From the IMG/VR virus record IMGVR_UViG_3300027734_000016, positions 1 through 34,188 of that record: DNA of 34,188 nucleotides; one strand, 5' to 3'. Each line of letters starts with the position of its first letter. Positions within the stretch are counted from its first letter, which is position 1. Below are positions 1 to 8,567 of the stretch, in pieces. Source of the DNA: a virus. The notes beneath the pieces are model-generated. The model was given only the letters and a program-made list of their open reading frames with translations, was not told the DNA's origin and did not search any database. The position numbers and the translations under genes were made by a program.

Positions 1-127
1 GAGTAAGAAGTGATGCGGAGAAATTCCCGCATTTTGATGTGGTAAGGGAAGAAATGGCTCAATTACTTGAGCTAGGGAAAGCCCAAGACCTAGAAACGGC
101 CTACAAGAAAGCCGTGCGTATGAATGA
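1..127. repeat. 127-bp terminal direct repeat, left copy
   Basis: Bases 1-127 are identical to 34062-34188. The repeat lies inside the scaffold coding sequence, keeps its frame, and its length equals a common assembler k-mer. The simplest reading is that the contig is circular and the repeat is an assembly overlap. A true short terminal repeat would be expected between genes rather than inside one. Confidence 0.95.
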
Positions 128-335
128 TGATGTATGGGCATTAGAGCAAGATAGACTCTTGAAGGATGCCAGACAATCAACACTCAAAGCACAGCAAGTA
201 GCGAAGGCTAAGGCTGCTGCGGTTAGTCCTAAGTCCACTACTCCTAGTGGAAAAGTGAGTAATCCAGAAGATAAAAAGGATAGACGGTCTTTGATAGCCG
301 AAGGATTAGGTGAGGCAATGAGCCGTCGGGTTTAA
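1..335 (+). CDS. Scaffold protein, 3' part (continues from the window end)
   Basis: This is the C-terminal part of the gene that begins at 33344. The open frame enters at base 3 and stops at 333-335. Because bases 1-127 repeat 34062-34188, joining the two gives one 350-residue protein (1053 bp) with no frame break. The tail is rich in Lys, Gln and Ala and predicted helical, and the N-terminal part is strongly acidic. An acidic, helical, coiled protein immediately upstream of the major capsid gene is the usual position and composition of a podovirus scaffold that guides procapsid assembly and then leaves. The function is inferred from position and composition; no catalytic motif is visible. 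Confidence 0.75.
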   Translation, partial: VRSDAEKFPHFDVVREEMAQLLELGKAQDLETAYKKAVRMNDDVWALEQDRLLKDARQSTLKAQQVAKAKAAAVSPKSTTPSGKVSNPEDKKDRRSLIAEGLGEAMSRRV

Positions 336-370
336 CTAGCCAATTTTGGCACATTTTTTAAGGATATATC

Positions 371-1345
371 ATGGCATTCGCTAACTCAGCTATTACCGAT
401 ATTATCGCTACCACTATTCAAAGTCGTAGCGGTGAATTGGCAGACAACTTAACACAAAACAACGCTATTCTTCAGCGCCTCCAACAGAAAGGCAATGTAC
501 GCCCTTTCTCAGGCGGTAATGTAATCTTGGAAGAGATTATGTATGATGACAGCGCAACCAACAATGCAAACAGCTATAGTGGGTACGAGGTTTTAAACAT
601 CGCCCCGGATAGCCCTATCTCTGCGGCACAATACAAAATTGCTCAGTACGCTGATGCAGTTACTATGTCTGGTCTTGAGATGTTGCAAAACAGCTCTAAA
701 GAAGCAATCATTGACTTGTTAGATGGTCGTATGCAAGTTTCAGAAGCCCGCTTGTTAAACCGTATTTCTGGTGACTTGTACGGCAATGGAACAGGCAATG
801 GCGGTAAGAATTTGGATGGTCTAGGCGCTGCTGTTGCAGTTTCACCTTCTACTGGCACATACGGTGGTATCAACCGCGCAGTATGGACTTTCTGGCAAAA
901 CCAAATCACTACAGGGGCTACCTCTGCAAACATCCTGTCAAAAATGACTGACGCTGCTATCAAACAGATTCGTGGCACAGACAAAGCTGACTTGATTGTT
1001 GCTGGTAACACAATGTATTCATATTATGTAGGCGCACTACAGTCTATTCAGCGTATCGCTGCTGAAGAATCAGGCGCTGCTGGTTTTGCTTCCCTCAAAT
1101 TCTACGGTGGCGGTACTTCAGCCGATGTAGTATTAGGCGGTGGTTATGGTTCACAAGAAACAGCTACTTATATGTATATGCTTAACACCAACTACATTTT
1201 CTTACGCCCACACAAAGAGCGTAACTTTGTACCTATCGGTGGTGAGCGTCAATCTATCAACCAAGATGCCATCGTTAAATTGTATGGCTGGGCTGGTAAC
1301 TTGACTACATCTAACAGCTTCTTGCAAGGCTTGTTGACAACCTAA
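371..1345 (+). CDS. Major capsid protein
   Basis: The 324-residue protein lies directly after the scaffold gene and is preceded by an AAGGA ribosome site 7 bases before the ATG. It opens with an Ala/Thr/Gln-rich helical N-terminus, followed by a loop with many Asn and Gly residues (VRPFSGGNVILEEIMYDD) and a domain containing GDLYGNGTGNGGKNLDGL, the kind of pattern found in HK97-fold capsid proteins of podoviruses. It ends in a conserved-looking GWAGNLTTSNSFLQGLL tail. The length fits a small HK97-type coat protein without a long delta domain. A terminator and a small structural gene follow, as expected for the most highly expressed gene. The family call rests on recognition of the pattern and on synteny, since the fold is not visible from sequence. 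Confidence 0.88.
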   Translation: MAFANSAITDIIATTIQSRSGELADNLTQNNAILQRLQQKGNVRPFSGGNVILEEIMYDDSATNNANSYSGYEVLNIAPDSPISAAQYKIAQYADAVTMSGLEMLQNSSKEAIIDLLDGRMQVSEARLLNRISGDLYGNGTGNGGKNLDGLGAAVAVSPSTGTYGGINRAVWTFWQNQITTGATSANILSKMTDAAIKQIRGTDKADLIVAGNTMYSYYVGALQSIQRIAAEESGAAGFASLKFYGGGTSADVVLGGGYGSQETATYMYMLNTNYIFLRPHKERNFVPIGGERQSINQDAIVKLYGWAGNLTTSNSFLQGLLTT

Positions 1346-1369
1346 TAGATTGGGCGAAAGCCCTTTCTA
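1346..1369 (+). promoter_or_regulatory. GAAA-tetraloop hairpin after the capsid gene
   Basis: Starting at the base after the capsid stop codon, TAGA pairs with TCTA and GGGC with GCCC around a GAAA loop, with a 2x2 T/T internal loop between the stems. Only a weak T-rich stretch follows, so it is more likely an mRNA-stabilising or processing hairpin, or a partial attenuator, than a strong terminator. Confidence 0.45.
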
Positions 1370-1401
1370 ATTTTGTCTATTTAACATTTAAGGAAAATAT
1401 C

Positions 1402-1701
1402 ATGGCATATACCATTACCCCCCTATCAGGGATTGATTTTAACGATACACAAACTGTTGCAGAATTAGCAGCTAACGGCACTACAGTACCAACATTTGGT
1501 CCTTTGGGCGCAGAAGTATTTGGCTCTGATGGCCGTCGTTATGTATGGGCAACTGCAGGTGCAGCTATTACAGCTTCAACAGCAACTTGCTCTATCAACG
1601 CTTCAACCTTTGTAGCTACTGGCTCTGCTGGTACTTACTTAGCTCCAGCAGTCGCAATGGCTTCTGGTGATTATGGTTGGTTCTCAGCAGCTTCCGTTTA
1701 A
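1402..1701 (+). CDS. Probable capsid decoration / head fibre protein
   Basis: A 99-residue protein rich in Ala, Thr, Ser and Gly, with almost no charged residues after the first third and alternating short beta-type segments such as TATCSINASTFVATG. It starts 56 bases after the capsid gene with an AAGGAAAA ribosome site, and an intrinsic terminator follows it. A small, beta-rich, neutral protein co-transcribed with the major capsid protein is typical of decoration or capsid-stabilising proteins in related podoviruses. I see no motif that proves this; the call rests on position, composition and expected expression level. Confidence 0.55.
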   Translation: MAYTITPLSGIDFNDTQTVAELAANGTTVPTFGPLGAEVFGSDGRRYVWATAGAAITASTATCSINASTFVATGSAGTYLAPAVAMASGDYGWFSAASV

Positions 1702-1738
1702 TAGGTTAACCCTCTTAAATTGAATATGTAGTAAAACT

Positions 1739-1775
1739 AGGGCTATCTCAAAAGGGTAGCCCTTTTTCTTTTTTT
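1739..1775 (+). terminator. Intrinsic terminator after the capsid/decoration genes
   Basis: AGGGCTATC (1739-1747) pairs with GGTAGCCCT (1755-1763) around a 7-base loop, with one G-T pair. A run of 12 T interrupted by one C follows (to 1775). This is the clearest rho-independent terminator in the window. It would cap the highly expressed head transcript and let only part of it continue into the tail genes. Confidence 0.9.
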
Positions 1776-1805
1776 AATAACCCTAACCACTTAGGAGAAG
1801 TAAAA

Positions 1806-2423
1806 ATGGCAATAGAAAGCGATATTCAAGGCGCAGATTCACGACTAGCAGTCCAATTCTATAAAAAAAGTATGAAGCAAGAAGATGCTTCAAACGAGGC
1901 AGGCAGACCAATTTTTAAAGAATTTGATTTTGTACGCATTATGATACCTGGCGACAATTTGACAGAAATTGATACTTACGCACAAGAGTCACATAAACAG
2001 CGTTTTCCTCGTCAATGGGCGCATTATCAAAACCAAACAGCAGGACATGAAGATATTGTTGGCACACCTTTAGACCAATGGCCACAAGTTACTCGTAGCC
2101 AAGCTGAAGAATTGCGTGGACTTAAATTTCACACAGTAGAGTCTATTGCTGACTGCTCTGACCAACAACTTCAAAGAATTGGTATGGTTGCTGGTATGTC
2201 ACCGCATAATTTTCGTCTAAAAGCTAAGGCTTTTTTGAATTTAGCTAATGATTCTGCTGAAGTAGCACAAAGAGAGGCAGAATTGCAAGCATTAAAAGAA
2301 GAAAATGCTAAAATTAAGTCTGAAACAGAGGCGAAGCTGGCTGCTATGCAAGAGCAGGTGTCGGCACTACTTGCGACTGTTGCGAAACCTAAAACACGCA
2401 AACCGAAAGTAGTAGAGGCCTAA
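1806..2423 (+). CDS. Structural-region protein with HhH-like segment and coiled coil
   Basis: A 205-residue protein starting after TTAGGAGAAG, a strong ribosome site. Residues about 30-75 carry a segment (FVRIMIPGDNLTEIDTYAQE, then KQRFPRQWAHYQNQ) that I recognise as recurring next to capsid genes of environmental podoviruses, without an assigned function. Residues about 100-145 look like a helix-hairpin-helix (VESIADCSDQQLQRIGMVAG). A charged coiled coil follows and the protein ends in a basic tail (KPKTRKPKVVEA). The likely role is head completion or a minor virion protein that touches DNA, inferred from position and the basic/HhH features. It is one base from the next gene. Confidence 0.5.
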   Translation: MAIESDIQGADSRLAVQFYKKSMKQEDASNEAGRPIFKEFDFVRIMIPGDNLTEIDTYAQESHKQRFPRQWAHYQNQTAGHEDIVGTPLDQWPQVTRSQAEELRGLKFHTVESIADCSDQQLQRIGMVAGMSPHNFRLKAKAFLNLANDSAEVAQREAELQALKEENAKIKSETEAKLAAMQEQVSALLATVAKPKTRKPKVVEA

Positions 2424-2424
2424 T

Positions 2425-3336
2425 ATGTCCCAAACGATGCTTCAAATGGTGCAACAGACAGCAGCCGAGTTAAACTTGGCTGTACCTTCTTTTGTAGTCG
2501 GCAATACATCTCAAGATGTGCAGCAAATTCTTGCATTGATGAATGGCTCTGGCTATGACTTGCTAAAAGAATATGATTGGCAAGCACTCCAGGTGCAGTA
2601 TCGTTTTTACACACAATCTTTAACTGCTAATGCCACAACTGTTAATGGTTCTACTACATTAACTTTTGAGGCAGGCACAGATTTAAGTGGTGTTACAAGC
2701 CAATGGCAGTTATCAGGCTATAACATTCCGCAAGACACTTATGTTGTAAGCGCAAATAACACTACAAAAGTAGTCGTTATGAGTCAACAAGCTAGTGCTA
2801 GTGGCATTGGGTCAGTAGTCTGCGCTCAAACTGCTTATGACTTGCCTGCTGACTTTGAAACAATGACTAACAGAACCCATTGGGATAAATCCAAACATTG
2901 GGAAATGTTAGGGCCAGAAGATGCACAACAATGGCAATGGCTAAAGTCTGGTTATATCTCGACAGGCCCTAGAGTGCGTTGGCGTATTCTTGATAATCAA
3001 TTCTGTATTTGGCCTATTATGAATACTCAAGAGTATTTAGGCTGGGAATACAGGTCAAAAGGTTGGGCAAGAGCAGCAGACGGCACAGTAAAGAATAGCT
3101 TTACTGCTGACTCAGACACAACTGTTTATGATGACAGACTATTAGTTTTGTTTACTAAAATGAAGTATTGGGGCATTAAAGGCTTTGATACTACAGTCGT
3201 TGCACAAGACTATCAGCGTGTATTAACTATTGCTAAAGCTAACGATAAGGGCGCACCTAATTTGTCATTTGCACCGCAACCAAGCAGAGTGCTTATTGGT
3301 TACGCTAATATCCCTGACACAGGCTATGGCTCATAA
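2425..3336 (+). CDS. Head-to-tail adaptor protein (tail tubular A / P22 gp4-type)
   Basis: 303 residues. An N-terminal helical domain (MLQMVQQTAAELNL, then LMNGSGYDLLKEYDWQALQ) resembles adaptor proteins that bind below the portal. A beta-rich insertion at about residues 65-125 (TTVNGSTTLTFEAGTDLSGV) follows, and the protein closes with a domain carrying DLPADFETMTNRTHWDKSK and WEYRSKGW. This arrangement is common in adaptor proteins of podoviruses in the T7 gp11 / P22 gp4 functional class. The stop codon overlaps the ATG of the next gene (TAATG), and that gene is the tail stabilisation protein, which supports the call. The role is known for the class; the membership is my inference. Confidence 0.65.
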   Translation: MSQTMLQMVQQTAAELNLAVPSFVVGNTSQDVQQILALMNGSGYDLLKEYDWQALQVQYRFYTQSLTANATTVNGSTTLTFEAGTDLSGVTSQWQLSGYNIPQDTYVVSANNTTKVVVMSQQASASGIGSVVCAQTAYDLPADFETMTNRTHWDKSKHWEMLGPEDAQQWQWLKSGYISTGPRVRWRILDNQFCIWPIMNTQEYLGWEYRSKGWARAADGTVKNSFTADSDTTVYDDRLLVLFTKMKYWGIKGFDTTVVAQDYQRVLTIAKANDKGAPNLSFAPQPSRVLIGYANIPDTGYGS

Positions 3337-5345
3337 TGTTATTACAGAGAGCTAAACAAAACACAGCTAAAACTGCTTCTGTGCCAGCGCCTATTGGTGG
3401 CTGGAACGCAAGGGATTCTCTTGCAAACATGAACTCTATTGACGCAGTCCAGTTAGTAAATTGGTTTCCAACCCCAACCGATGTTACTATGCGTAAGGGC
3501 TATACCGTCTCCTCTATCCTGACTACTTCTACAGGTGTTAGGGCAATTAGTAGTATTACTTTTGTAAATGCAGTAGCTACTTTAACTACAGCCACAGCAC
3601 ATGGTTTAGTAACAGGTGCTTATGTGTCTATTACAGGCACAACACCAGCGGCATATAGTGGTGTATTTAAAATTACAGTAACTAGCACTACAACTTTTAC
3701 TTATAACATGGCTAGTACGCCTGCTAATAACGCTACTGTAGTAGGGTCGTACTTAAATCAAGCAACAACCCCTATTAATACGCTGATGAATTACACCGAA
3801 GTAGGCACTTATAAGCTATTTGGTGCAGCAGGAACAGATATTTGGGAAACTAAAGCTAACCCTGCTGTTAAAGTATTTAGTGGTATTACTAGCGACAAAC
3901 TTCAATCAGTTAATTTAACTAATACAGCGGGTAAGTTTTTAGTAGCTTGCAATGGTGTTGACCCAGTAATGATTTATGATGGCACTCGCTGGTTTTATGT
4001 AGCTACAACAACTACTGCTGCCGCAATTAGCGCAATTACTCGCACAAGTCCTTCTGCAACAGCAACTTTTACTGGCGCAACAGCGCATGGCTTAATAACA
4101 GGTAACAGAGTAACAATTACAGGTGCTTCTGAAAGCACTTTTAATGGCACTTTTGTTATTACAGTAACAGGGCCAACTACATTTACTTACACATCTACAG
4201 GCACTTCTACTGCAACTTCTGTAACTGGTGCTTATACCACTATAGGGATTACTGGCGTAAACAGCAACACATTTATTAATGTCAATTTGTTTAAAAATCG
4301 CTTATATTTTACGCAAAAAGACACATTAGCTTGTTGGTATCTTGATGTAGATGCTATCAGTGGCCCTGCTTCACCCCTATATTTTGGTGGTATTGCAAGA
4401 AATTCAGGTTATTTACAAGCAATGGGTACTTGGACATTAGATGCTGGTCAAGGTGCTGACGATTACGCAGTTTTTGTAACTTCTATGGGTGAAGTTATTG
4501 TATATAACGGCACAGACCCCGACAATGCAGACACTTGGCAATTAAAAGGCGTATGGCAATTAGGTCAAACCTTTAGCCGTAGATGCTTTTTTAAATGGTC
4601 AGGCGACCTTTTGCTACTTACCCAAGATGGTTTAGTGCCATTAGCTTCTGCGTTGCAATCAAGCCGTTTAGACCCTAGAATTAACCTTACAGACAAAATT
4701 TATTTTGCAGTTTCACAAGCTGCAAGTCTTTATTATGCTCAATTTGGCTGGCAAATTAATTATTTTGCTGGCGAAAATATGCTTATTCTTAATATTCCAA
4801 TTCCTAACGGAATAGAGCAATATGTAATGCACACCATTACTAAATCATGGGCTAGATTTGTTAATATTCAAGGTTATTGTTGGGAAGTGTCAGGCGATGC
4901 CGATATGCACTTTGGCAGCAATGGTTTTGTTGGTATTTTTTATGACGGCTTTTCTGATGATGAAAGCAACATTACTGCAACCGCACAACAAGCATACAGT
5001 TATTTTGACTCACCAGGTCAATTAAAACGATTTACTATGGTAAGACCCATTCTTCAATCTACAGGCGGGGTACCAGCCGTTTTATGCGGTATTAGCGTAG
5101 ATTTTGACACTCAATCTCAATTAGGTGCTGTGCAATTTAACCCTAATACTCAAACAGAGGGTATTTGGGACACAGCCAAATGGGATAGAAATGTATGGGC
5201 TGGTGGTTTAATCACTACCAAGATTTGGCAAGGTGTAACTGGTATAGGTTACACAGGCTCTGTAAACCTTAACGCTGCAAGTCGAGGAATTGAGTTACAT
5301 TGGGCTTCAACTGACTATGTAATGGAAGCAGGTGGGGTAGTTTGA
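3336..5345 (+). CDS. Packaged-DNA stabilisation / tail hub protein, P22 gp10-like, with two repeated beta modules
   Basis: 669 residues. The N-terminus (APIGGWNARDSLANMNSIDA, then QLVNWFPTPTDVTMRKGY) is the recognisable start of the podovirus family that forms the tail hub and plugs the portal after packaging. Two similar insertions, about residues 70-139 and 230-300, share the pattern ATAHGL(V/I)TG..V.ITG...G.F.ITVT..TTFTY. They are a duplicated beta module also seen in other phage surface proteins. The gene overlaps its neighbours on both sides (TAATG upstream, TTGA downstream), so it is translationally coupled to the adaptor and the acetyltransferase-like gene. Confidence 0.75.
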   Translation: MLLQRAKQNTAKTASVPAPIGGWNARDSLANMNSIDAVQLVNWFPTPTDVTMRKGYTVSSILTTSTGVRAISSITFVNAVATLTTATAHGLVTGAYVSITGTTPAAYSGVFKITVTSTTTFTYNMASTPANNATVVGSYLNQATTPINTLMNYTEVGTYKLFGAAGTDIWETKANPAVKVFSGITSDKLQSVNLTNTAGKFLVACNGVDPVMIYDGTRWFYVATTTTAAAISAITRTSPSATATFTGATAHGLITGNRVTITGASESTFNGTFVITVTGPTTFTYTSTGTSTATSVTGAYTTIGITGVNSNTFINVNLFKNRLYFTQKDTLACWYLDVDAISGPASPLYFGGIARNSGYLQAMGTWTLDAGQGADDYAVFVTSMGEVIVYNGTDPDNADTWQLKGVWQLGQTFSRRCFFKWSGDLLLLTQDGLVPLASALQSSRLDPRINLTDKIYFAVSQAASLYYAQFGWQINYFAGENMLILNIPIPNGIEQYVMHTITKSWARFVNIQGYCWEVSGDADMHFGSNGFVGIFYDGFSDDESNITATAQQAYSYFDSPGQLKRFTMVRPILQSTGGVPAVLCGISVDFDTQSQLGAVQFNPNTQTEGIWDTAKWDRNVWAGGLITTKIWQGVTGIGYTGSVNLNAASRGIELHWASTDYVMEAGGVV

Positions 5346-5785
5346 GAAAAGTTACTACTGATAATCAGCAATATATGGGTGATTGGTTAGTAAGAATGAT
5401 GAATTACCCATTGCCTACAGAAACAGTATGTATAGGTCAAGAAGTAGATGGTAATTTAGCAGCAGTCGTAGGTTACTGTAGTTTTATGCCAAAAGCGTGT
5501 CAAATGCACATTGCGGCAGTAGATGAAGTGAATTGGATGAGTCGAGATTTGTTGTGGGCGGCTTTCGATTATCCCTTTAATATTCTTGGAGTTAGCGTTA
5601 TAATTGGGCAAATATGTGGCAGTAATGAAGATGCCCTTAGATTGAACCGACACCTTGGTTTTAAAGTGGTAGCCGAAATCCCTGATGCTCACATGGATGG
5701 TGACTTAGTAATTATGGCTATGAGGCGTGAAGATTGTCGATTTCTCGACATCAAATGCCCTTTAAGAACAGCAAGAGGAGAATGA
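5342..5785 (+). CDS. GNAT-family acetyltransferase-like protein
   Basis: 147 residues starting with TTG inside the previous stop (TTGA overlap). No ATG is available upstream of the conserved region. The C-terminal half contains GQICGSNEDALRLNRHLGFK, which matches the last part of the GNAT acetyl-CoA fold (N..A...N..LGF). The N-terminal half (IGQEVDGNLAAVVGYCSF) fits the beta strands before the cofactor site. Similar proteins sit among tail genes of many podoviruses and are thought to modify virion or host proteins, but the substrate is unknown. The classical Q/RxxGxG/A loop is not clear, so activity is uncertain. Confidence 0.65.
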   Translation: MRKVTTDNQQYMGDWLVRMMNYPLPTETVCIGQEVDGNLAAVVGYCSFMPKACQMHIAAVDEVNWMSRDLLWAAFDYPFNILGVSVIIGQICGSNEDALRLNRHLGFKVVAEIPDAHMDGDLVIMAMRREDCRFLDIKCPLRTARGE

Positions 5786-5786
5786 C

Positions 5787-7154
5787 ATGGGTGGTGGTGG
5801 ATTTCTAGGGTTAGGCCCAGCGCCAAGTGCGCCAGCAGCACCCGATTACAGGGGCGCAGCACAAGATACTGCGGCAGGCAATTTAGAAGCTGCTAGAGTA
5901 GCTACGGCTGCCAATCGTGTAAATCAAGTTACTCCTTACGGCAATTTAAACTACGCAGAAACAGGCACAGACACATACGGCAATCCTACTTGGACTGCCA
6001 CTACAAGCCTTTCTGATGTAGGCCAACAGCTTTTAAATAATCAAAATGCTACAAGTTTAGGTCTAGGTTCTGCTATTAATGCCCAATTAGGTCAAGTGCA
6101 GAATACAATGGGTCAACCATTTAACCCGCAAACTGGCCCTATTACCACTAATGTTGGTAATGCCAATTTACAACAATTAACAGGAAATGCTAATTTACAG
6201 AATTTAACTGGCAACGCTAATTTACAAAATCAAACTGATTATGCAGGTGGTATGCAAGGTTGGGACAGAGCAAACCAATTGCTAATGCAGCGTTTACAGC
6301 CTCAAATGGATATTCAGCAAAAAACTTTAGATGCTAAATTAGCAAATCAAGGTTTAGCGCCAGGAACAGAAGCATACAACAGAGCTAAAATGGGCTTAGG
6401 TATGCAACAAAATGATTTACTAAATCAAGCACAATTAAGTGGTTTATCTGCTGGCAATACTTTGTTTAATCAAGGATTGCAAGGCGCTCAATTTGGAAAT
6501 GCTGCACAACAACAAGGTTATGCAAACCAACAAGCACAACAAGCTGCCAACAATGCTTTAGCGCAACAACAATTTGGAAATTCTCAGCAACAACAGGCTG
6601 CTAATAACGCATTGGCACAACAGCAATTTGGCAATCAATTAGCTAATGCTAATTTGGGTAATACTGCACAGCAACAACAATACAATCAAGCTATGACGCA
6701 ATACAATATGCCACTTAATACTTTAAGTGCGTTGCGTAGTGGCTCACAAGTGCAAAACCCGTCTTTTGTAAATTCTGCACAACAAGCAACAACACAAGGC
6801 GCAGATATTTTAGGTGCTACTCAGATGGGCTATAACGCACAAATGGGTAACTTTAATGCACAGCAAGCAGCTCAACAAGGCATGAATAGTGGCTTAATGT
6901 CACTTGGTGGCACTTTAGGCGCAGCAGCAATTATGTCTGACATACGCACTAAAGAGAAAATTACTCAAGTTTACTGGCTGCCTAATGGATTGCCTGTATA
7001 TACATACGAGTATAAGCCTGAGTTTAAAGATGAAGCAGGTCATGGCGTACATATTGGCGTTATGGCGCAAGAAGTCGAGCAAATTATGCCTGAAGCTGTT
7101 ATTACTCGTGCTGATGGAATTAAAATGGTTGATTATGGGGTGTTAAATGCCTAA
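5787..7154 (+). CDS. Gln-rich internal virion / ejection protein with C-terminal S74-like chaperone domain
   Basis: 455 residues with a strong AGAGGAG ribosome site. The N-terminus (Gly/Pro/Ala-rich, then NRVNQVTPYGNLNYAETGTD) is typical of T7 gp14-class core proteins of podoviruses. The middle is Gln/Asn/Ala-rich with a triple 9-residue repeat (GNANLQ-type, DNA 6156-6236) and a duplicated segment AANNALAQQQFGN. The C-terminus from SDIRTKEKI onward, with GVMAQEVEQIMPEAV and a final DYGVLNA, is an intramolecular-chaperone (peptidase S74) type domain normally found on fibres. It probably helps the protein trimerise or assemble at the portal. It overlaps the next ATG by 8 bases. Confidence 0.65.
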   Translation: MGGGGFLGLGPAPSAPAAPDYRGAAQDTAAGNLEAARVATAANRVNQVTPYGNLNYAETGTDTYGNPTWTATTSLSDVGQQLLNNQNATSLGLGSAINAQLGQVQNTMGQPFNPQTGPITTNVGNANLQQLTGNANLQNLTGNANLQNQTDYAGGMQGWDRANQLLMQRLQPQMDIQQKTLDAKLANQGLAPGTEAYNRAKMGLGMQQNDLLNQAQLSGLSAGNTLFNQGLQGAQFGNAAQQQGYANQQAQQAANNALAQQQFGNSQQQQAANNALAQQQFGNQLANANLGNTAQQQQYNQAMTQYNMPLNTLSALRSGSQVQNPSFVNSAQQATTQGADILGATQMGYNAQMGNFNAQQAAQQGMNSGLMSLGGTLGAAAIMSDIRTKEKITQVYWLPNGLPVYTYEYKPEFKDEAGHGVHIGVMAQEVEQIMPEAVITRADGIKMVDYGVLNA

Positions 7155-7452
7155 TCCATATATTACTAATGTAGACCCGTACATGAGTCAACAAGACTTG
7201 TCAGGCTATGCGCCTACAATGCAAGATATTGCTCAACAAAAATTGATGCAGCAGCTTGCTTTAGCGCAACAAAATCAACAAGTGCAAGAAGCTGGTCAGC
7301 AACAAGGTGGTGGTATGTCAGGTTTAAGCCCATTAGCTATGGCTATGATGTTGCGTAAAAAGCCAGACGAGCCTGCAAAATATACTGGCCCAAGTTATGG
7401 CACAAACCCTAACTTTAGCAACAGTCATTTTGACACTATGTCATACGATTAA
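7147..7452 (+). CDS. Small Gln/Met-rich virion-associated protein
   Basis: 101 residues, starting within the last codons of the previous gene (ATGCCTAA). It has many Gln and Met residues (DIAQQKLMQQLALAQQNQQ) and a Gly-rich linker. It ends with an aromatic, Ser-rich tail (KYTGPSYGTNPNFSNSHFD). It sits between two larger Gln-rich ejection-type proteins and shares their composition, so it probably belongs to the same internal core or ejection set. No domain is recognisable. Confidence 0.6.
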   Translation: MPNPYITNVDPYMSQQDLSGYAPTMQDIAQQKLMQQLALAQQNQQVQEAGQQQGGGMSGLSPLAMAMMLRKKPDEPAKYTGPSYGTNPNFSNSHFDTMSYD

Positions 7453-7463
7453 CAGGAAAAGTC

Positions 7464-8567
7464 ATGGCACAAGATAACGAATTTAATTTAATGCAAGCGA
7501 TGAATATGTCGCCTGATATGTATGAGCAGCAACAGCAATTAAATCGCAAGCAACAAATGGCTAAGCTGTTAATGTCGCAAGGCGCACAACAGCCACAAGG
7601 TCAAATGGTAAGTGGGCGCTATGTACCTACTTCATTCTTTCAGAATTTAGCACCTGTAGCTAATATGCTGACTGGCGCATATATGCAAAACAAAGGTGAC
7701 GAGCAAGCTAAAGCACTTGCAGCAGAATTGCGTGGCACTCGCACTACAGAAATGGATGCAATTAATCAAGCTATTGCAAACAAAGATTTTGCTACTGCAC
7801 AAAAACTTATTAACAGCTCTACAACAGGCGCTGGTAAAGAGATGTTACCTCGTCTTATGGAGCGTAATATACCTGCGATTGAAAAACCACAGGTTGTTGG
7901 CAAAGGTGGAGTGCTTATTGGCGCTGATGGTAAAGAAATTTATAGAAATACATTTGGCGGTGGCGATGGTGAAGATGGCATGACAGGTGGCCGTTTCAAT
8001 AAAAAAGGCGATTACATTGCACCTGGTGGCGTATTTATTGGCAAAACTGAAGTAGCAAAAGACAGAGAAATTGCTAGAACAGCTAATGAATTGCGTCAAG
8101 GTTTACAAGAAATTACCCCTAAAGATGTTAAAGATACAGAGTCAGTATTTGGAAGTGTTGTAGAAGGTGGGCCAATTAGCTATTTAGCTAAACAATTTAA
8201 AAATCCTGCTGTTGCAGCACAAGCAAAAATTAACGCTTCTTCTGTTATGCAGACACTACAAAACTTGCCGCCTGGTCCTGCTTCTGACAAAGATATTGCA
8301 CAAGCTAGAAGCTCATTTCCTGGTTATGGTAATGCAGAAGATTTGCAAACATGGATTAATAATACAAATTCAATGCTTGAAAGAAAGATTAACAATGTTA
8401 ATTCTAAGTATGGCAGCGAAGATTGGTATGGCGCTCAAGGTATTAATACAAAAACTCCTACTTCTGGTGGCGCCCGCACAGTTAAGCGTACAGGCAAAGT
8501 AACAAGTGGAGCTAATGCTGGCAAAACTGCTGTTGAATATTCAGACGGAACAGTGGAGTATAAATAA
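7464..8567 (+). CDS. Probable internal virion / ejection protein
   Basis: 367 residues preceded by AACAGGAAAAG. The N-terminal 60 residues are Gln/Met-rich (MYEQQQQLNRKQQMAKLLMS) and lead into an amphipathic segment (FFQNLAPVANMLTGAYMQNK). The middle contains a Gly/Asp-rich loop (TFGGGDGEDGMTGGRFNKKG). Residues about 200-310 are helical (VAKDREIARTANELRQGLQE) and the tail is basic and Ser/Thr-rich. Placed between the Gln-rich core protein and a 524-residue helical protein, it fits the T7 gp15/P22 gp20 functional class that is ejected ahead of DNA. Assignment is by position and composition only. Its stop overlaps the next ATG (TAATG). Confidence 0.5.
   Translation: MAQDNEFNLMQAMNMSPDMYEQQQQLNRKQQMAKLLMSQGAQQPQGQMVSGRYVPTSFFQNLAPVANMLTGAYMQNKGDEQAKALAAELRGTRTTEMDAINQAIANKDFATAQKLINSSTTGAGKEMLPRLMERNIPAIEKPQVVGKGGVLIGADGKEIYRNTFGGGDGEDGMTGGRFNKKGDYIAPGGVFIGKTEVAKDREIARTANELRQGLQEITPKDVKDTESVFGSVVEGGPISYLAKQFKNPAVAAQAKINASSVMQTLQNLPPGPASDKDIAQARSSFPGYGNAEDLQTWINNTNSMLERKINNVNSKYGSEDWYGAQGINTKTPTSGGARTVKRTGKVTSGANAGKTAVEYSDGTVEYK

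Noticed and set aside
335-371. Sigma-54-like promoter (TTGGCACA) before the capsid gene
   Set aside because: The TGGCAC part is present but no TTGC(A/T) at the right spacing follows; it is a chance match.
643-1011. Minus-strand open frame inside the capsid gene
   Set aside because: It is a shadow of the capsid coding sequence with no ribosome site and an unlikely amino-acid composition.
7696-8502. Open frames in alternative plus frames inside the ejection-protein gene
   Set aside because: They follow from the codon bias of the real gene, have no ribosome sites and read as Leu/Lys/Gln-rich noise.
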